64,000 nt of DNA from Legionella bononiensis (GCF_016786215.1 NZ_JADOBG010000010.1:248001-312000), one strand, 5' to 3'; counted from the first letter of the stretch, positions 53,177 through 63,989 are shown. Notes: generated by a model from the letters alone, not told the origin. Numbers and translations are program-made.

Positions 53177-56098
53177 TTATACAATGGCTTCATTCAATGA
53201 AAAACCGTTTAAAATTCCTGGAGTGAAGGGATTCACCTGATTATTTGTTTTTAGCAAATAGCGACCTGAATTACTGTTCACTTCAAAAAGAATTTGTAAA
53301 CTTGAACTGTCCTGCTCATCGACCAGGACATTAACTTTTTCTAATAATTTAAATATCGCCCAAGTACCTTGCTCTGCAAGCTCATAGTGATTCCCTTCAA
53401 TAGAATCTAATGCTAATTTGGCATTATTTTGCGGCCAGGTAAATTGAATAAACGATTCGCTGTTTTGAGTATCGGTTAATTTAGTGGTGCCAATTTCAAG
53501 GTTCAAACTGGCAACTACAGGATCAAGACTGATTTTCTGTAAACTGAATTCAATTTTACTTTCATCACTATGAGCAGGGAAAAACATATTAGTAATAATA
53601 TTGGCACGGATGATTTCATCTATAGCATCATTAGAAATAGGCATTACAAAATCATTCACTGATTTCGTTTTCCATTCAGCACTGGATACATCAAGAAAGG
53701 GCTTAATATATTGCTCAGAGAATGTATTTAATACCCCATGTGTTGAAAAGAAATGATTAAAATCATTTATTTGAATTTCCTGTCTTTGCCGGGAATCAAA
53801 GGGATAACGTTGGGCTATAGTGTTTTGAAATTCTCTATAAACGGTCTGTTGCCATTGCTGATTGATGTATTGTCTGGTGTCTTTGATGAGAATAACCCAA
53901 GTGTCTCCAGCCAATTGTTTTGCCCAGGAACTGAGTGGCTCAGGTAATTGACGGGATTGCATAAAGAGAGCGCTTACAGGATCCGTGGAGTTTTCATTAA
54001 TAAATCTGGATTTCGTTAATGAAAATGCTGTTTTACCGCCATCGTTTACAACTGATAATGTTGAAATAAAATGTTCCAGTTCATTGATTCGTAAACCCAG
54101 CTCTTTAATGCTGGTACTGCTTGTTAAATTCAAGTCAGTAAATTTGTGGGCTACAAATTGATTGAAGTTAGACGTGCCGTCATCTGACAAATCAGGTTTT
54201 GTTTCTTGTTGAACCAGGGCAATAAGCTTGGCAATAGCATCTGATTGTTGCAGCGATTTTACAATTTGGCGTCCTTGCTGATAATCCTGATAATGCAAAG
54301 GTTGCGATTTTTTTATAAACATTTGCCACCAGGTTACATAATCAAAACAATAGGCCTGAATTAATAAATTATTGAGTTGAGCCAAATCCTGTCGTGCTAG
54401 AACCCAATTTTCCGCTTGAAGCTTACTACTAATATTGGGAATATCCTTAATCACTGTCGTAAAACCGGTTTTGGTAAAATATACCGGTAACTCATTTGTC
54501 GATAAATTAAACCCTTCAACGGCGATTTTTTGTTTTGCTACAGGAAATGACTCTTTCGCAATGGAGTAATATAAATAGCTAGTAGGAAGCGCATTCAGGT
54601 AATTTCGCGCGTCACTGATAACCTGGGGTTTAATTGGTACATTGCGCAGTGGTTTACTTAACGTATTCTTCAACAATATTAATTGATTTTTATTTGAATC
54701 CGGAGATTTTTGCCATTGCTGTTTAAACCAGTCATATACTTCAATCTCTGAAAAATGCTCTGATTGACCAAGCATCAAGTAGATTTTTAATGCTTTATAG
54801 CGTGTTATTGGAGTATTGCTCGGATTGGTGATGACTTGTTCCAGTTCATTAGTTAATGAAGGGAGGAATTCACCTTCAAGCTTGTGCTTTGCGTTATTAT
54901 GCAAATTCAATTTTAACTGATGAACAGTAGGGAGCGATACGGAGTTCGCTGAGATATGCTCCATACTGTCTGCAGCTTTTGACAGGTGGTATAAAGCCTG
55001 AGCTCCATTATGCCCTTGACTTTTTAATGTATCATAAGCCAATAATTCTTTACTGGTTTCATCCAGCAAATGAGCTGTTTTGTAATGGTTGTAACTGAGT
55101 AATAGTAAACTGAAAACAGCGATACTTGAAGCGATAGCAATGATTGGCTTTTGAGAAACTGTTCTAATTTGTGGAACCTGACTGCATTGCTCCTGGATGG
55201 ATTTCAATGCTCCCTCAACAAAATAGGCTCTGAAATTGGTCGCTTGTGGAAAGGTATCCTGAACAATCAAGGCATATTCATGCTGAATTTTTTTATTTAA
55301 TCGATCGATACTGACTCCGCCTTGCTCCGCGCTCGTGAAATAAAGAGAGTGCAGATGGAACAGTTTAGGCGATACTCCTTGAATCAAGGCTTGAATTGGC
55401 GCACCCAAGCTGGATAATTGAAGTGGAAACTCACGAATTAAACTTCGTTTTATCGTTGATCGTACAGGGTGCATCTTGGCGATGACCTGATGACTGAGTT
55501 GTTCGATTAATTGATTGAATTGTTGTGAGTACATTTCAATTTTTTTACGTGTCTGGTTAATACAATCCAGAGAGAAGCCTAATGGTTTTGACAGTTCAGT
55601 AGCATGATCCATTTGATAAAATTCAGTGAATCCCGCCAGGGTATCCATTTTAGTGAATATTAACGCCAGCTCAACTTGATAGCCCAGATTAGTGCCCAGT
55701 CGTTCTAATAAATGTAAATGTGCTTTTCTTTTTTCGGTACAAGCGGTTGGTTCAGCAATTAATAAATCATTGACGTCAACGCATAAAATTAATCCTGTAA
55801 TTTTGAGGTGACGATTGCATCGATTTAATTGTTTTAGGGTATTTTGTAAAAGTGTTTTGCTGTTTGTAAGCCAACTTTCACCCAGTTCAACTATAATTCC
55901 TTGTTGATTAAAGTATATTTTTGCATTCTGTTCGCTGAATACAGGCATTACTTCCATAGCACTTTGTTTTAAGAGCGCCGATTTTCCCTGCTCGTTGTTC
56001 CCTGTAATAACAATGAAGGAAAGTTGATTGCTTTGAGGTTTTAATTGAGCAAGTAATTTTTTTATAGCATCACATAATGCGCGTAAAGAATTATCCAT
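53177..56098 (-). CDS. icmF: Dot/Icm protein IcmF
   Basis: Inner-membrane protein of 973 residues, homologous to TssM of type VI secretion. It has a P-loop-like GNNEQGKS at 33-40, the IcmF-related cytoplasmic domain to about 290, one clear membrane helix near 328-345 (PIIAIASSIAVFSLLLLSY) and a long periplasmic C-terminus ending in a beta-rich domain. The TssM-like N-terminal helix pair is missing. In L. pneumophila IcmF and IcmH/DotU stabilise and target the Dot/Icm core to the pole. The ATG overlaps the icmH stop (TAATG). Confidence 0.95.
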   Translation of the reverse strand: MDNSLRALCDAIKKLLAQLKPQSNQLSFIVITGNNEQGKSALLKQSAMEVMPVFSEQNAKIYFNQQGIIVELGESWLTNSKTLLQNTLKQLNRCNRHLKITGLILCVDVNDLLIAEPTACTEKRKAHLHLLERLGTNLGYQVELALIFTKMDTLAGFTEFYQMDHATELSKPLGFSLDCINQTRKKIEMYSQQFNQLIEQLSHQVIAKMHPVRSTIKRSLIREFPLQLSSLGAPIQALIQGVSPKLFHLHSLYFTSAEQGGVSIDRLNKKIQHEYALIVQDTFPQATNFRAYFVEGALKSIQEQCSQVPQIRTVSQKPIIAIASSIAVFSLLLLSYNHYKTAHLLDETSKELLAYDTLKSQGHNGAQALYHLSKAADSMEHISANSVSLPTVHQLKLNLHNNAKHKLEGEFLPSLTNELEQVITNPSNTPITRYKALKIYLMLGQSEHFSEIEVYDWFKQQWQKSPDSNKNQLILLKNTLSKPLRNVPIKPQVISDARNYLNALPTSYLYYSIAKESFPVAKQKIAVEGFNLSTNELPVYFTKTGFTTVIKDIPNISSKLQAENWVLARQDLAQLNNLLIQAYCFDYVTWWQMFIKKSQPLHYQDYQQGRQIVKSLQQSDAIAKLIALVQQETKPDLSDDGTSNFNQFVAHKFTDLNLTSSTSIKELGLRINELEHFISTLSVVNDGGKTAFSLTKSRFINENSTDPVSALFMQSRQLPEPLSSWAKQLAGDTWVILIKDTRQYINQQWQQTVYREFQNTIAQRYPFDSRQRQEIQINDFNHFFSTHGVLNTFSEQYIKPFLDVSSAEWKTKSVNDFVMPISNDAIDEIIRANIITNMFFPAHSDESKIEFSLQKISLDPVVASLNLEIGTTKLTDTQNSESFIQFTWPQNNAKLALDSIEGNHYELAEQGTWAIFKLLEKVNVLVDEQDSSSLQILFEVNSNSGRYLLKTNNQVNPFTPGILNGFSLNEAIV

Positions 56099-56955
56099 TA
56101 GTCATCCAGCATTGCAAGTTGGGTGTGTCCAAATAATAGGGTTTTCGCTTTGTTTTCTAACACTATGTGGCTGGTTAAGAAGGCAAGCGCTATAAAACTT
56201 ACCGCGACAATAGCGGTTATCACTGAAGCTTTATAGTTTTTCTTAATGGTTTTTGGTAGGGGATTCTCATTAAACAAACGATGAGGTTTATTGAATCGGT
56301 ATTGTTGAATGATTTGATACAAATCTTCAATCGTATTATCCAACACTTGACGGCCATCAGCTCTTAAATGATATTCACCTTCAAATCCGGCAATCAGACA
56401 AAAATACACCAGCTCTATTAAATCAAGAAATTGGTTTGGTCTTTCTTTGATGTAATTCAGTATTTCAAAAAAACGTTGTTGCGGTTGAGCCCCATCGCTT
56501 GTTAAGGGAGTAAATGATTTAAATTCAGCTGCCTGGTTATAAATTCTCAAATAACTCTTCCCCAGAATTTCATCAATTGTAGCTGATAATAGATATTGCG
56601 CGATGCTAATGAGATCCAGTGGGTATTTGGAGGCGTCCAGTTTGCTGTGAAAAGCACGTAATTCATGCTCTATGTTGTCTCTTATATTTTCAATTGGCGG
56701 TAAACTGGGACTTAAACAAAGTCGTTCGAGTAAGGACAATAGAGGTCCTGCTGCTGCAACCAACGAATTGCTGGAAAAAGGGGCGATAAAAAGTTTGGAG
56801 CGATAGTATCCCTGCGGAACATGTGCGGGTCCCGAAATTGCAAGACGACTGACAAGTGAGGCCGGATAATGCTCAGCTGTCATGAGTTTGCTCCAAAAGA
56901 GTTTTGACCATGCATTTGACTTCCTGTGAAACTGCCTGTTAAAGGACGAAGTCAC
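56098..56955 (-). CDS. icmH: Dot/Icm protein IcmH/DotU
   Basis: Partner of IcmF, homologous to TssL of type VI secretion. Mostly cytoplasmic helical domain with the family signature (DLISIAQYLLSATIDEIL; F-F-E-I-L; LIELVYFCLIAGFEGEY) and one C-terminal membrane helix (about 250-270). 285 residues from a GTG at 56955; later ATGs (for instance the one at about 56880) would trim a poorly conserved N-terminus. Translationally coupled to icmF. Confidence 0.94.
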   Translation of the reverse strand: MTSSFNRQFHRKSNAWSKLFWSKLMTAEHYPASLVSRLAISGPAHVPQGYYRSKLFIAPFSSNSLVAAAGPLLSLLERLCLSPSLPPIENIRDNIEHELRAFHSKLDASKYPLDLISIAQYLLSATIDEILGKSYLRIYNQAAEFKSFTPLTSDGAQPQQRFFEILNYIKERPNQFLDLIELVYFCLIAGFEGEYHLRADGRQVLDNTIEDLYQIIQQYRFNKPHRLFNENPLPKTIKKNYKASVITAIVAVSFIALAFLTSHIVLENKAKTLLFGHTQLAMLDD

Positions 56956-56961
56956 ATAACA

Positions 56962-57090
56962 ATGTCAGAAAAAGCTTTGGGTACAGTACGTACCGCTCTT
57001 TTTGCAGACATTAAGATCTCCAAACCACCCTCGAAGACCGTTTACAAGAAATTCATTGCTGCAATCGCAAAAGCTTCAGTTAAAAATTAG
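56962..57090 (+). CDS. Possible 42-aa basic peptide
   Basis: Plus-strand frame in the gap between icmH and purH, divergent from icmH and starting seven bases from its GTG. The product is strongly basic and helical (TVYKKFIAAIAKASVKN) with no membrane segment. AAAGGA lies 14 bases before the ATG, farther than usual. Not recognised; chance is a real possibility. Confidence 0.3.
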   Translation: MSEKALGTVRTALFADIKISKPPSKTVYKKFIAAIAKASVKN

Positions 57091-57205
57091 ATGATACGTT
57101 ATATACTGCTATTTGTTCAAGTTAGTCAAGCCCACTTTTCAGATATTGCTGCAGTAGGGCTTAATAAATCAATCGAACACTGTTTACCAGGGTGACGCGG
57201 GAGAT

Positions 57206-58795
57206 CTAATGTTTAAAGTGGCGCGTACCGGTAAATACCATCGCGATACCGTGTTCTTCGGCGCACGCTATGATCTGCTCATCTCTGATGGACCCTCCGG
57301 GTTGGATGATCGCGGAAACTCCTGCTTGGGCAGCAATCTCAACAGTATCTGCAAAGGGTATAAATGCATCTGAAGCCATAACACTGCCCTTTATGGTAAA
57401 ACCCATTTGCTCTGCCTGCCATATCCCTATTCGCGCACTCATTACCCGGCTTGTTTGTCCGCCACCTATGCCAATAGTCGCTTCGTCTTTAGCATAAACT
57501 ATGGCATTTGATTTGACGTGTTTTGCTGCCAGCCACGCAAATAATAAATCGTTCATTTGTTGTTCTGTTGTTTTATGGGCAGTTACTGTTTTAAGCTCAC
57601 AATTAACCATTGAAATAGAATCGTGTTCCTGAACAAGCAGACCACCATCCACTTTTTTCATATTCAGTCTGAATTCATTGTCAACTCGCCAGACACCAGT
57701 CGTAAGAATGCGAATATTTTCCTTAGTCGAAAGTATTTTCTTTGCGTCATTACTTACTTCAGGGGCGATGATCACTTCTACAAACTGTTTTTCAATAATG
57801 GCTTTGGCTGTATCCGCATCCAGAATTCGATTGAACGCGATAATACCGCCATAGGCTGATAAAGGATCACTTTGAAATGCTCTCAAGTAGGCATTTAGAG
57901 GGGCATCACTTAGTGCAATTCCACAAGGATTAGCATGTTTGACTATAACGCAAATCGGCTTGTCCATTGGAAAAGATTTAACACAATCAAGGGCTGCATC
58001 AGCATCCAGAATGTTGTTATAGGACAATTGCTTACCTTGAACCAGTGTTGCCGCGCCTAAAGATCCTGATGTAACGTTTCTATCTGCATAAAATATTGCT
58101 TGCTGGTGTGGATTTTCCCCATAACGAAGATCACTTACTTTATTAAATTGACAGGTAAGGACGTCTGGAAACCCGCTTGGGGTACATTGTTCATCTAAAG
58201 TAGTTAAATAGTTCGTAATTGCAGCATCGTATGCAGCTGTATGAGCAAATGCTTTTTTAGCTAAAGTGAATCCCCAATGTGAGGGGGCCTTTTTTGCTTC
58301 CAGGTAGTGTATCAGTTCAGAGTAATCATCAGGAGCAACAATAACATAGGTATGAGCGTGATTTTTAGCCGCAGCCCGAACCATAGTTGGTCCACCGATA
58401 TCTATATGCTCAATCGCTTTATTAAAATCACAGTCCGGCCGACTGATGATTTGTTCAAAAGGGTATAAGTTGACTATTAGCAAATCTATAGGTTGAATAT
58501 TGAGTTGTGCCAGAACTTTTTTATCCTGTTCACCTCTGGCAAGCAAGCCAGCATGAATAGCGGGGTGCAGGGTTTTTACCCGACCATCCATTATTTCAGG
58601 AAAACCGGTACATTCACTGACTTCCGTAATCGGTAGTCCTTGTTCTCGAAGCACCGCTGCTGTATTTCCTGTAGCGATTATTTCGATGTTGTGCTGATGT
58701 AAAACTTTGGCAAGTTCTAAGATTCCTTTTTTATCAGAAACACTGATCAATGCTCTTTTGGGCTGAAATGGTGTAAGAACCTGTTGCTTGGTCAT
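57206..58795 (-). CDS. purH: AICAR transformylase/IMP cyclohydrolase
   Basis: Bifunctional enzyme catalysing the last two steps of IMP synthesis; 529 residues, the expected size. The N-terminal MGS-like cyclohydrolase domain is at 10-150 (RALISVSDKKGILELA, GRVKTLHPAIHAGLL). The transformylase domain occupies the rest, with LRYGENPHQQA, KHANPCGIA, SDPLSAYGGIIAFN and the late IGGGQTSRV motif. It is the last of a minus-strand run aroQ-accB-accC-prmA-purH. In Pseudomonas dusB-fis lie between prmA and purH; they are absent here. Confidence 0.97.
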   Translation of the reverse strand: MTKQQVLTPFQPKRALISVSDKKGILELAKVLHQHNIEIIATGNTAAVLREQGLPITEVSECTGFPEIMDGRVKTLHPAIHAGLLARGEQDKKVLAQLNIQPIDLLIVNLYPFEQIISRPDCDFNKAIEHIDIGGPTMVRAAAKNHAHTYVIVAPDDYSELIHYLEAKKAPSHWGFTLAKKAFAHTAAYDAAITNYLTTLDEQCTPSGFPDVLTCQFNKVSDLRYGENPHQQAIFYADRNVTSGSLGAATLVQGKQLSYNNILDADAALDCVKSFPMDKPICVIVKHANPCGIALSDAPLNAYLRAFQSDPLSAYGGIIAFNRILDADTAKAIIEKQFVEVIIAPEVSNDAKKILSTKENIRILTTGVWRVDNEFRLNMKKVDGGLLVQEHDSISMVNCELKTVTAHKTTEQQMNDLLFAWLAAKHVKSNAIVYAKDEATIGIGGGQTSRVMSARIGIWQAEQMGFTIKGSVMASDAFIPFADTVEIAAQAGVSAIIQPGGSIRDEQIIACAEEHGIAMVFTGTRHFKH

Positions 58796-58821
58796 TATAA
58801 ATTACCCTTATTGAACCTGAA

Positions 58822-59694
58822 TTACTTGCGTGTAAAAACCAATAAAGACCATCCATCCAGATGATTCGTTCTGACATGGGTGAATAGATCTTTATATGCT
58901 TCTATAAGTGAGTCAGCTTGTTCTGTCAAAATTCCTGATACTACCAATTCGGCTCCTTGATTCAGTAGTTGATAAAAACGATCGTTCAGGGAAATTAGTG
59001 GAGCTAATAGTATATTCGCGATAATCAAATCTACTGGAGCCTGCAACGCTTCAGGAAAACTTATAGAAAGTTGCTGATCAGTAATTTGATTCGTCAATGC
59101 ATTATTTTGGGTGGCTTGCAACGCTTGATTGTCTATATCTACAGCAACCACATGTTGAGCTCCAAGCTTGACCGCCGCTAATGAAAGGATTCCAGAGCCA
59201 CATCCATAATCGATTAGTGTTTTATTGTTAAGATCAGCCTGCTCCAACCAGGTTAAACATAAAGCGGTGGTTGGATGAGTTCCTGTTCCGAAGGCTAACC
59301 CGGGATCCAGCATTAAATTGACTGCTTCAGGTTCGGGGGGAGTCATCCAGGTGGGGCAAATCCATAAGCGGGTACCAAATTGTTGCGGCTTAAAATCATC
59401 CATCCAGGCTCTTTCCCAGTCTTTATCAGCCAGCACTTCAATACTGCACTCCAGAGGAGGTCGACTCAGGGTTAGCGTATTTTTAGCTTCCTGAGCATGT
59501 TCTGCCTGGGCATAGAGTGCTTGAATTATAACTTCCGGCCATAATGGAGTAGTGCCTGGTTCAGGTTCTAGCACCGGATTGTCGTTTTTATCAGTGAGCA
59601 TAATGGATAACGCTCCTGATTCTTCCAGTTCCTCACTAATTTGTTCGATTTCTTCACTTGGGCAATGTTCTATTTTTAATTGATACCAGACCAT
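58822..59694 (-). CDS. prmA: Ribosomal protein L11 methyltransferase
   Basis: Trimethylates ribosomal protein L11 using S-adenosylmethionine. 290 residues: the N-terminal L11-binding domain (1-60, WYQLKIEHCPSEEIEQISEEL) and a Rossmann methyltransferase domain with DPGLAFGTGTHPTT, the SAM motif DYGCGSGILSLAA and VAVDIDNQAL, then NILLAPL. It begins one base after the accC stop (AAGGATTAATATGG), so the two are cotranslated. Confidence 0.96.
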   Translation of the reverse strand: MVWYQLKIEHCPSEEIEQISEELEESGALSIMLTDKNDNPVLEPEPGTTPLWPEVIIQALYAQAEHAQEAKNTLTLSRPPLECSIEVLADKDWERAWMDDFKPQQFGTRLWICPTWMTPPEPEAVNLMLDPGLAFGTGTHPTTALCLTWLEQADLNNKTLIDYGCGSGILSLAAVKLGAQHVVAVDIDNQALQATQNNALTNQITDQQLSISFPEALQAPVDLIIANILLAPLISLNDRFYQLLNQGAELVVSGILTEQADSLIEAYKDLFTHVRTNHLDGWSLLVFTRK

Positions 59695-59695
59695 A

Positions 59696-61036
59696 TTAAT
59701 CCTTCAGCATTTTTTCCAAATAGTGGATGTTTGTTCCACCATCTATAAAAGATTTGTCATGCAAAATACGCTGATGTAATTCAATATTGGTTTTAATCCC
59801 ATCAATGATTATTTCATCCAGAGCATTCCGCATTCTGCCTATAGCCTCTGATCGGGATTCACCATAACTGATGAGTTTACCTATCATGGAGTCATAATTA
59901 GGAGGTACGGTATAACTGCTGTAGATGTGTGAGTCAAAACGTATTCCTGGACCGCCAGGCTGATGAAGTAATTTTATGGTGCCAGGTGATGGCATAAAGG
60001 TTTTAGGGTCTTCCGCGTTAATTCTGCATTCAATAGCATGACCGCGGAATTTGATGTCTTCCTGTGACAGGGTAAGAGGAATATCACTAGCAATCTTGAT
60101 TTGTTCCTTGATTAAATCGATTCCGGTAATCATTTCGGTGACTGGATGCTCCACCTGAATACGTGTATTCATTTCTATAAAATAGAAACAACCGTCCTGA
60201 TATAAAAACTCAAAAGTGCCTGCGCCACGGTATTGAAGATCTTTACAGGCCTTGATAACCGAATCACCTACTTTTTTTCGTAATTCTGCTGTAATGCCTG
60301 GAGCTGGAGCCTCTTCAATAACCTTTTGATGCCGTCTTTGCATGGAGCAATCACGCTCACCCAGATGAATGGCATGACCTTTACCGTCTCCAAGCACCTG
60401 AAACTCTACGTGTCTTGGATTTTCAAGGAATTTTTCCATGTAGACGATGGGATTGTTAAAAGCGGCTTTAGCTTCACTACGGGTAAGGGCTATAGCACTT
60501 AATAAGTTAGATTCGCTGTGAACAACACGCATTCCGCGACCACCACCACCGCCAGCAGCTTTAATAATTACTGGATAGCCAATGTTGCGACCAATTTCCA
60601 GATTGCGATTATCGTCATCGCTCAATGGACCATCAGAACCAGGAACACAGGGTACGCCAGCTTTTTTCATGGCAGCAATTGCGGATACTTTATCGCCCAT
60701 TAAGCGAATGGTATCGCCTCTGGGTCCAATAAATCGAAAACCACTTTGTTCGACTATATCGGCAAAATCAGCATTTTCTGATAAAAATCCATATCCTGGA
60801 TGAATCGCTACCGCATCGGTAATTTCTGCTGCGGATATTATGGCAGGAATATTCAGATAACTTTTTTGTGCAGGAGCAGGCCCGATACAAACGGTTTCAT
60901 CAGCAAGGCGGACATGCAACAAATCTTTATCAACATCTGAATGTACCGCAACAGTTTGAATGCCAAGCTCTTTACAAGCACGTAATATACGAAGTGCAAT
61001 TTCACCTCTATTCGCAATAACTATTTTACTGAGCAT
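59696..61036 (-). CDS. accC: Biotin carboxylase subunit of acetyl-CoA carboxylase
   Basis: ATP-dependent carboxylation of biotin on AccB, the first half of malonyl-CoA formation. 446 residues from the ATG at 61036; a GTG two codons upstream is an unlikely alternative. Motifs: [21 protein letters not shown]-grasp glycine-rich loop [56 protein letters not shown], and the C-terminal [16 protein letters not shown] region near 80-90. Follows accB by 13 bases. Confidence 0.97.
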   Translation of the reverse strand: MLSKIVIANRGEIALRILRACKELGIQTVAVHSDVDKDLLHVRLADETVCIGPAPAQKSYLNIPAIISAAEITDAVAIHPGYGFLSENADFADIVEQSGFRFIGPRGDTIRLMGDKVSAIAAMKKAGVPCVPGSDGPLSDDDNRNLEIGRNIGYPVIIKAAGGGGGRGMRVVHSESNLLSAIALTRSEAKAAFNNPIVYMEKFLENPRHVEFQVLGDGKGHAIHLGERDCSMQRRHQKVIEEAPAPGITAELRKKVGDSVIKACKDLQYRGAGTFEFLYQDGCFYFIEMNTRIQVEHPVTEMITGIDLIKEQIKIASDIPLTLSQEDIKFRGHAIECRINAEDPKTFMPSPGTIKLLHQPGGPGIRFDSHIYSSYTVPPNYDSMIGKLISYGESRSEAIGRMRNALDEIIIDGIKTNIELHQRILHDKSFIDGGTNIHYLEKMLKD

Positions 61037-61048
61037 AGACACTTCTCA

Positions 61049-61522
61049 CTATTCTATAATAAACAAGGCCTGATCGTATTCAACTGGTTCCCCGTTGTTC
61101 ACTAATATTTCTACGATTTTACCGGCGCGATCCGCTTCAATTTCATTGAACATTTTCATGGCTTCAACAATGCATAAGGTATCACCGACTTTGACGGATT
61201 GGCCCAGAGTTACAAAAGGAGGAGTTTCTGGTGAAGGAGAGGTATACATGGTTCCCACCATAGGTGAACGAATTTTATGTCCTGATGAAACAGCTGCGGC
61301 TGGTTTGCTTTCAGTATGATGTGTTGATGGAGCTGTTGGAGCCGATCCAGGTATGTGTTGTTGCTGCGCAGGTGGAGCAACATAGCGAACCTGAGGGGAC
61401 TCCATGGTAACACTGCTATGACGACTGAGTCTTAGCGACTCTTCACCTTCTTTAATTTCAATTTCAGAAATGCCAGTTTCTTCCAGCAATTCGATAAGTT
61501 TTCTGATTTTGCGAATATCCAT
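61049..61522 (-). CDS. accB: Biotin carboxyl carrier protein
   Basis: Carrier subunit of acetyl-CoA carboxylase, 157 residues. N-terminal segment (1-35) with the conserved [12 protein letters not shown], a Pro/Ala/Ser linker (45-80) and the C-terminal biotinyl domain with [12 protein letters not shown]; biotin is carried by K123. Followed by accC; preceded 12 bases earlier by aroQ. Confidence 0.97.
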   Translation of the reverse strand: MDIRKIRKLIELLEETGISEIEIKEGEESLRLSRHSSVTMESPQVRYVAPPAQQQHIPGSAPTAPSTHHTESKPAAAVSSGHKIRSPMVGTMYTSPSPETPPFVTLGQSVKVGDTLCIVEAMKMFNEIEADRAGKIVEILVNNGEPVEYDQALFIIE

Positions 61523-61534
61523 TATTTTATCTCT

Positions 61535-61972
61535 CTACTTTAATTCTTCAATAATTGCTTTTAATGCTAATAAATAACCTTGCGCACCAAGCCCACTGAT
61601 AATACCTACAGCTATATCAGAAAAATAGGAATGATGACGAAAGGTTTCACGGGTATAAATATTGCTGATGTGAACTTCTATAAACGGTATTGCAACGGCA
61701 CTCAGCGCATCTCGTAAGGCTACGCTGGTGTGTGTAAATGCCGCAGGATTTATAATAATGTAATCAATCGTGTCACTTTTTGCCTGGTGAACCGCATCAA
61801 TTAATGCACCTTCAGTATTGCTTTGGTAGCAGGTTAACTGCATGCCTGCTCTCTTCGCTTCATTGAGTAAGTCAGCATTTATTTGACTCAATGAAGTAGG
61901 GCCATAAATTGATGGTTCTCGAGTACCTAAAAGGTTCAGATTGGGGCCATGTAGAACAAGAATTTTTTTCAT
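61535..61972 (-). CDS. aroQ: 3-dehydroquinate dehydratase, type II
   Basis: Converts 3-dehydroquinate to 3-dehydroshikimate in the shikimate pathway. Type II enzyme of 145 residues from the ATG at 61972, matching the family start; the frame is open to 62053 with a foreign-looking N-terminus. Motifs: [19 protein letters not shown] with catalytic Y23, [32 protein letters not shown] and FIEVHISN with the catalytic histidine. First gene of the aroQ-accB-accC-prmA run. Confidence 0.96.
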   Translation of the reverse strand: MKKILVLHGPNLNLLGTREPSIYGPTSLSQINADLLNEAKRAGMQLTCYQSNTEGALIDAVHQAKSDTIDYIIINPAAFTHTSVALRDALSAVAIPFIEVHISNIYTRETFRHHSYFSDIAVGIISGLGAQGYLLALKAIIEELK

Positions 61973-62207
61973 TAGACTTAAGTGTAGTCTGATTTTGGCA
62001 GATTTTGCCCTATCTTTGAGAATTTGTCTATATATCTTCGAGGATATCGGCAAGATCTCCGCATGTTAGCTTCAATATTTAAAGTAGAGCCAGGAATGAA
62101 AATGAATCATCCCATTGATAAGATTTGTATTGATTAGCCATTTACGAGGTGCTCTGTAGTTTGGTTTATGTTATTGTTTTTTCATAGACTTATATAGAGA
62201 CTGTTTC

Positions 62208-63989
62208 ATGGTTAAGACTTATATAACTGACGTTACTTTGCGTGATGCACATCAATGTTTGATCGCTACTCGTATGCGGACCGAGGATATGTTACCTGTT
62301 TGCAGTAAAATGGATCAGGTTGGCTATTGGGCCATGGAAGTATGGGGCGGCGCAACCTTTGATTCGTGTTTGCGTTTTTTAAAGGAAGATCCTTGGGCTC
62401 GTTTGCGATTGTTACGTCAAGCATTGCCAAATACACAATTATCCATGTTATTGAGAGGACAGAATTTACTGGGTTATCGGCATTATGCGGATGATGTGGT
62501 TAAGGCATTTATTAAATCTGCGGCAAATAACGGCGTTGATGTATTTCGTATTTTTGATGCTTTAAATGATCCACGTAATCTAAGGGTTGCCATCGATGAG
62601 GTTAAGTTACATAACAAACATGCTCAGGGCACCATTTGTTACACAACCAGTCCCGTTCATACTCTCGATAATTTTTTAGATCTCGGTAAGTCACTTGCAG
62701 AAATGGGATGCGACAGTATTGCCATAAAGGATATGGCAGGTTTGTTAACTCCATTCGCTACTGTAGAACTCTTTCGCGGATTATCCGAAGAAACTCATTT
62801 GCCGATACATCTGCACAGTCATACAACTTCTGGTTTGGCGACCACATGTCATTATGAAGCGGTATTGGCAGGTTGCCAACATATTGATACAGCAATTTCG
62901 TCGTTTTCCGGTGGAGCATCTCACCCACCCACAGAAGCATTGGTCGCTGCATTTGCAGGCACTGATTACGACACTGGGCTTGATCTGAGTCTTTTATTGG
63001 AAATTGATGATTATTTTAAAAAGGTTCGTAAAAAATACGCCCAGTTTGAAAGTGAGGCGAGAGATATTGATCCGCGCGTCCAACTTTATCAAGTTCCAGG
63101 TGGCATGATATCCAATTTATACAGTCAGCTTAAAGAACAAAACGCGTTGGATAAAATGGATGCTGTTCATTTAGAAATTCCCAAAGTACGCAAGGATTTA
63201 GGTTATCCGCCTTTGGTTACACCCACTTCACAGGTTGTTGGAACACAGGCTGTCATTAATGTACTTACTGGGGAACGCTATAAAACGATAACAAATGAAG
63301 TGAAATTGTATTGTCAGGGTAAATACGGAATGGCTCCAGGTAAAATCAGCTCCACCTTATGCAAAAAAGCGATTGGGAATACGGATGTAATTGATGTAAG
63401 GCCTGCTGATTTGTTACCTCATGAATTAGCTCAATTACGAAAAGAAATTAATGAATTGGCGCTGTCCGATGAAGACGTGCTGATCTATGCCATGTTCCCG
63501 GAGATAGGACGTCAATTTTTGGAGCAACGCAAAAATGATAAATTGGTTCCGGAACTCTTGTTGCCAGAGTCAGGATCTACGGACAAAAAAGCATTATCAG
63601 AGTTTGATATCGCCTTCCATGGTGAGAGTTACCACGTAAAAGTAGCAGGTTTTGGAACGGCAGAACAGGGGCAACAATCTTGCTTCTTATGGGTTGATGG
63701 AGTTCCAGAAGAAGTCGTGGTGCAACGTGCCGAGTTTGAGGATAAAGCAAATCCATCTGTTAAAACTCGATTAGGCCCTGGCGACATCACAGTAGCCATT
63801 CCCGGGACTATTATAGCGGTGCATGTTCGTGCAGGCGATCAGGTGAAACGTGGACAACCAGTACTGGTTCTTGAAGCAATGAAGATGGAAACCGAAATTC
63901 AAGCCACACGGGATGGGGTGATTTTGGAGGTGTTGTGTCAAAAAGGAGATAAAGTGACACCGAATCAGGTTCTTATAAGAATGAAATAA
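62208..63989 (+). CDS. oadA: Oxaloacetate decarboxylase alpha/pyruvate carboxylase B-type subunit
   Basis: Biotin-dependent carboxyltransferase of 593 residues. HMGL-like TIM barrel (1-270) with DVTLRDAHQCLIATRMR (metal-binding Asp), EVWGGATFD and HLHSHTTSGLA; the conserved PYC/OADA central domain (about 290-460), and a C-terminal biotinyl domain with EAMKMETEIQ, biotin on K559. In the absence of beta/gamma pump subunits in view it could work as the B subunit of a two-part pyruvate carboxylase, making oxaloacetate. Divergent from aroQ. Ends 11 bases from the window's right end. Confidence 0.93.
   Translation: MVKTYITDVTLRDAHQCLIATRMRTEDMLPVCSKMDQVGYWAMEVWGGATFDSCLRFLKEDPWARLRLLRQALPNTQLSMLLRGQNLLGYRHYADDVVKAFIKSAANNGVDVFRIFDALNDPRNLRVAIDEVKLHNKHAQGTICYTTSPVHTLDNFLDLGKSLAEMGCDSIAIKDMAGLLTPFATVELFRGLSEETHLPIHLHSHTTSGLATTCHYEAVLAGCQHIDTAISSFSGGASHPPTEALVAAFAGTDYDTGLDLSLLLEIDDYFKKVRKKYAQFESEARDIDPRVQLYQVPGGMISNLYSQLKEQNALDKMDAVHLEIPKVRKDLGYPPLVTPTSQVVGTQAVINVLTGERYKTITNEVKLYCQGKYGMAPGKISSTLCKKAIGNTDVIDVRPADLLPHELAQLRKEINELALSDEDVLIYAMFPEIGRQFLEQRKNDKLVPELLLPESGSTDKKALSEFDIAFHGESYHVKVAGFGTAEQGQQSCFLWVDGVPEEVVVQRAEFEDKANPSVKTRLGPGDITVAIPGTIIAVHVRAGDQVKRGQPVLVLEAMKMETEIQATRDGVILEVLCQKGDKVTPNQVLIRMK

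Noticed and set aside
32797..56955. Considering the locus as a conjugation system or type VI secretion cluster because of VirD4/VirB4/TssM-TssL-like genes
   Set aside because: IcmT, IcmS, IcmQ, DotK, DotN and the gene order are specific to Dot/Icm type IVB; no relaxase, VipA/VipB or Hcp is present.
57102..57107. Another TATACT hexamer near icmH
   Set aside because: It lies on the plus strand, pointing away from icmH, with no gene downstream in that direction.
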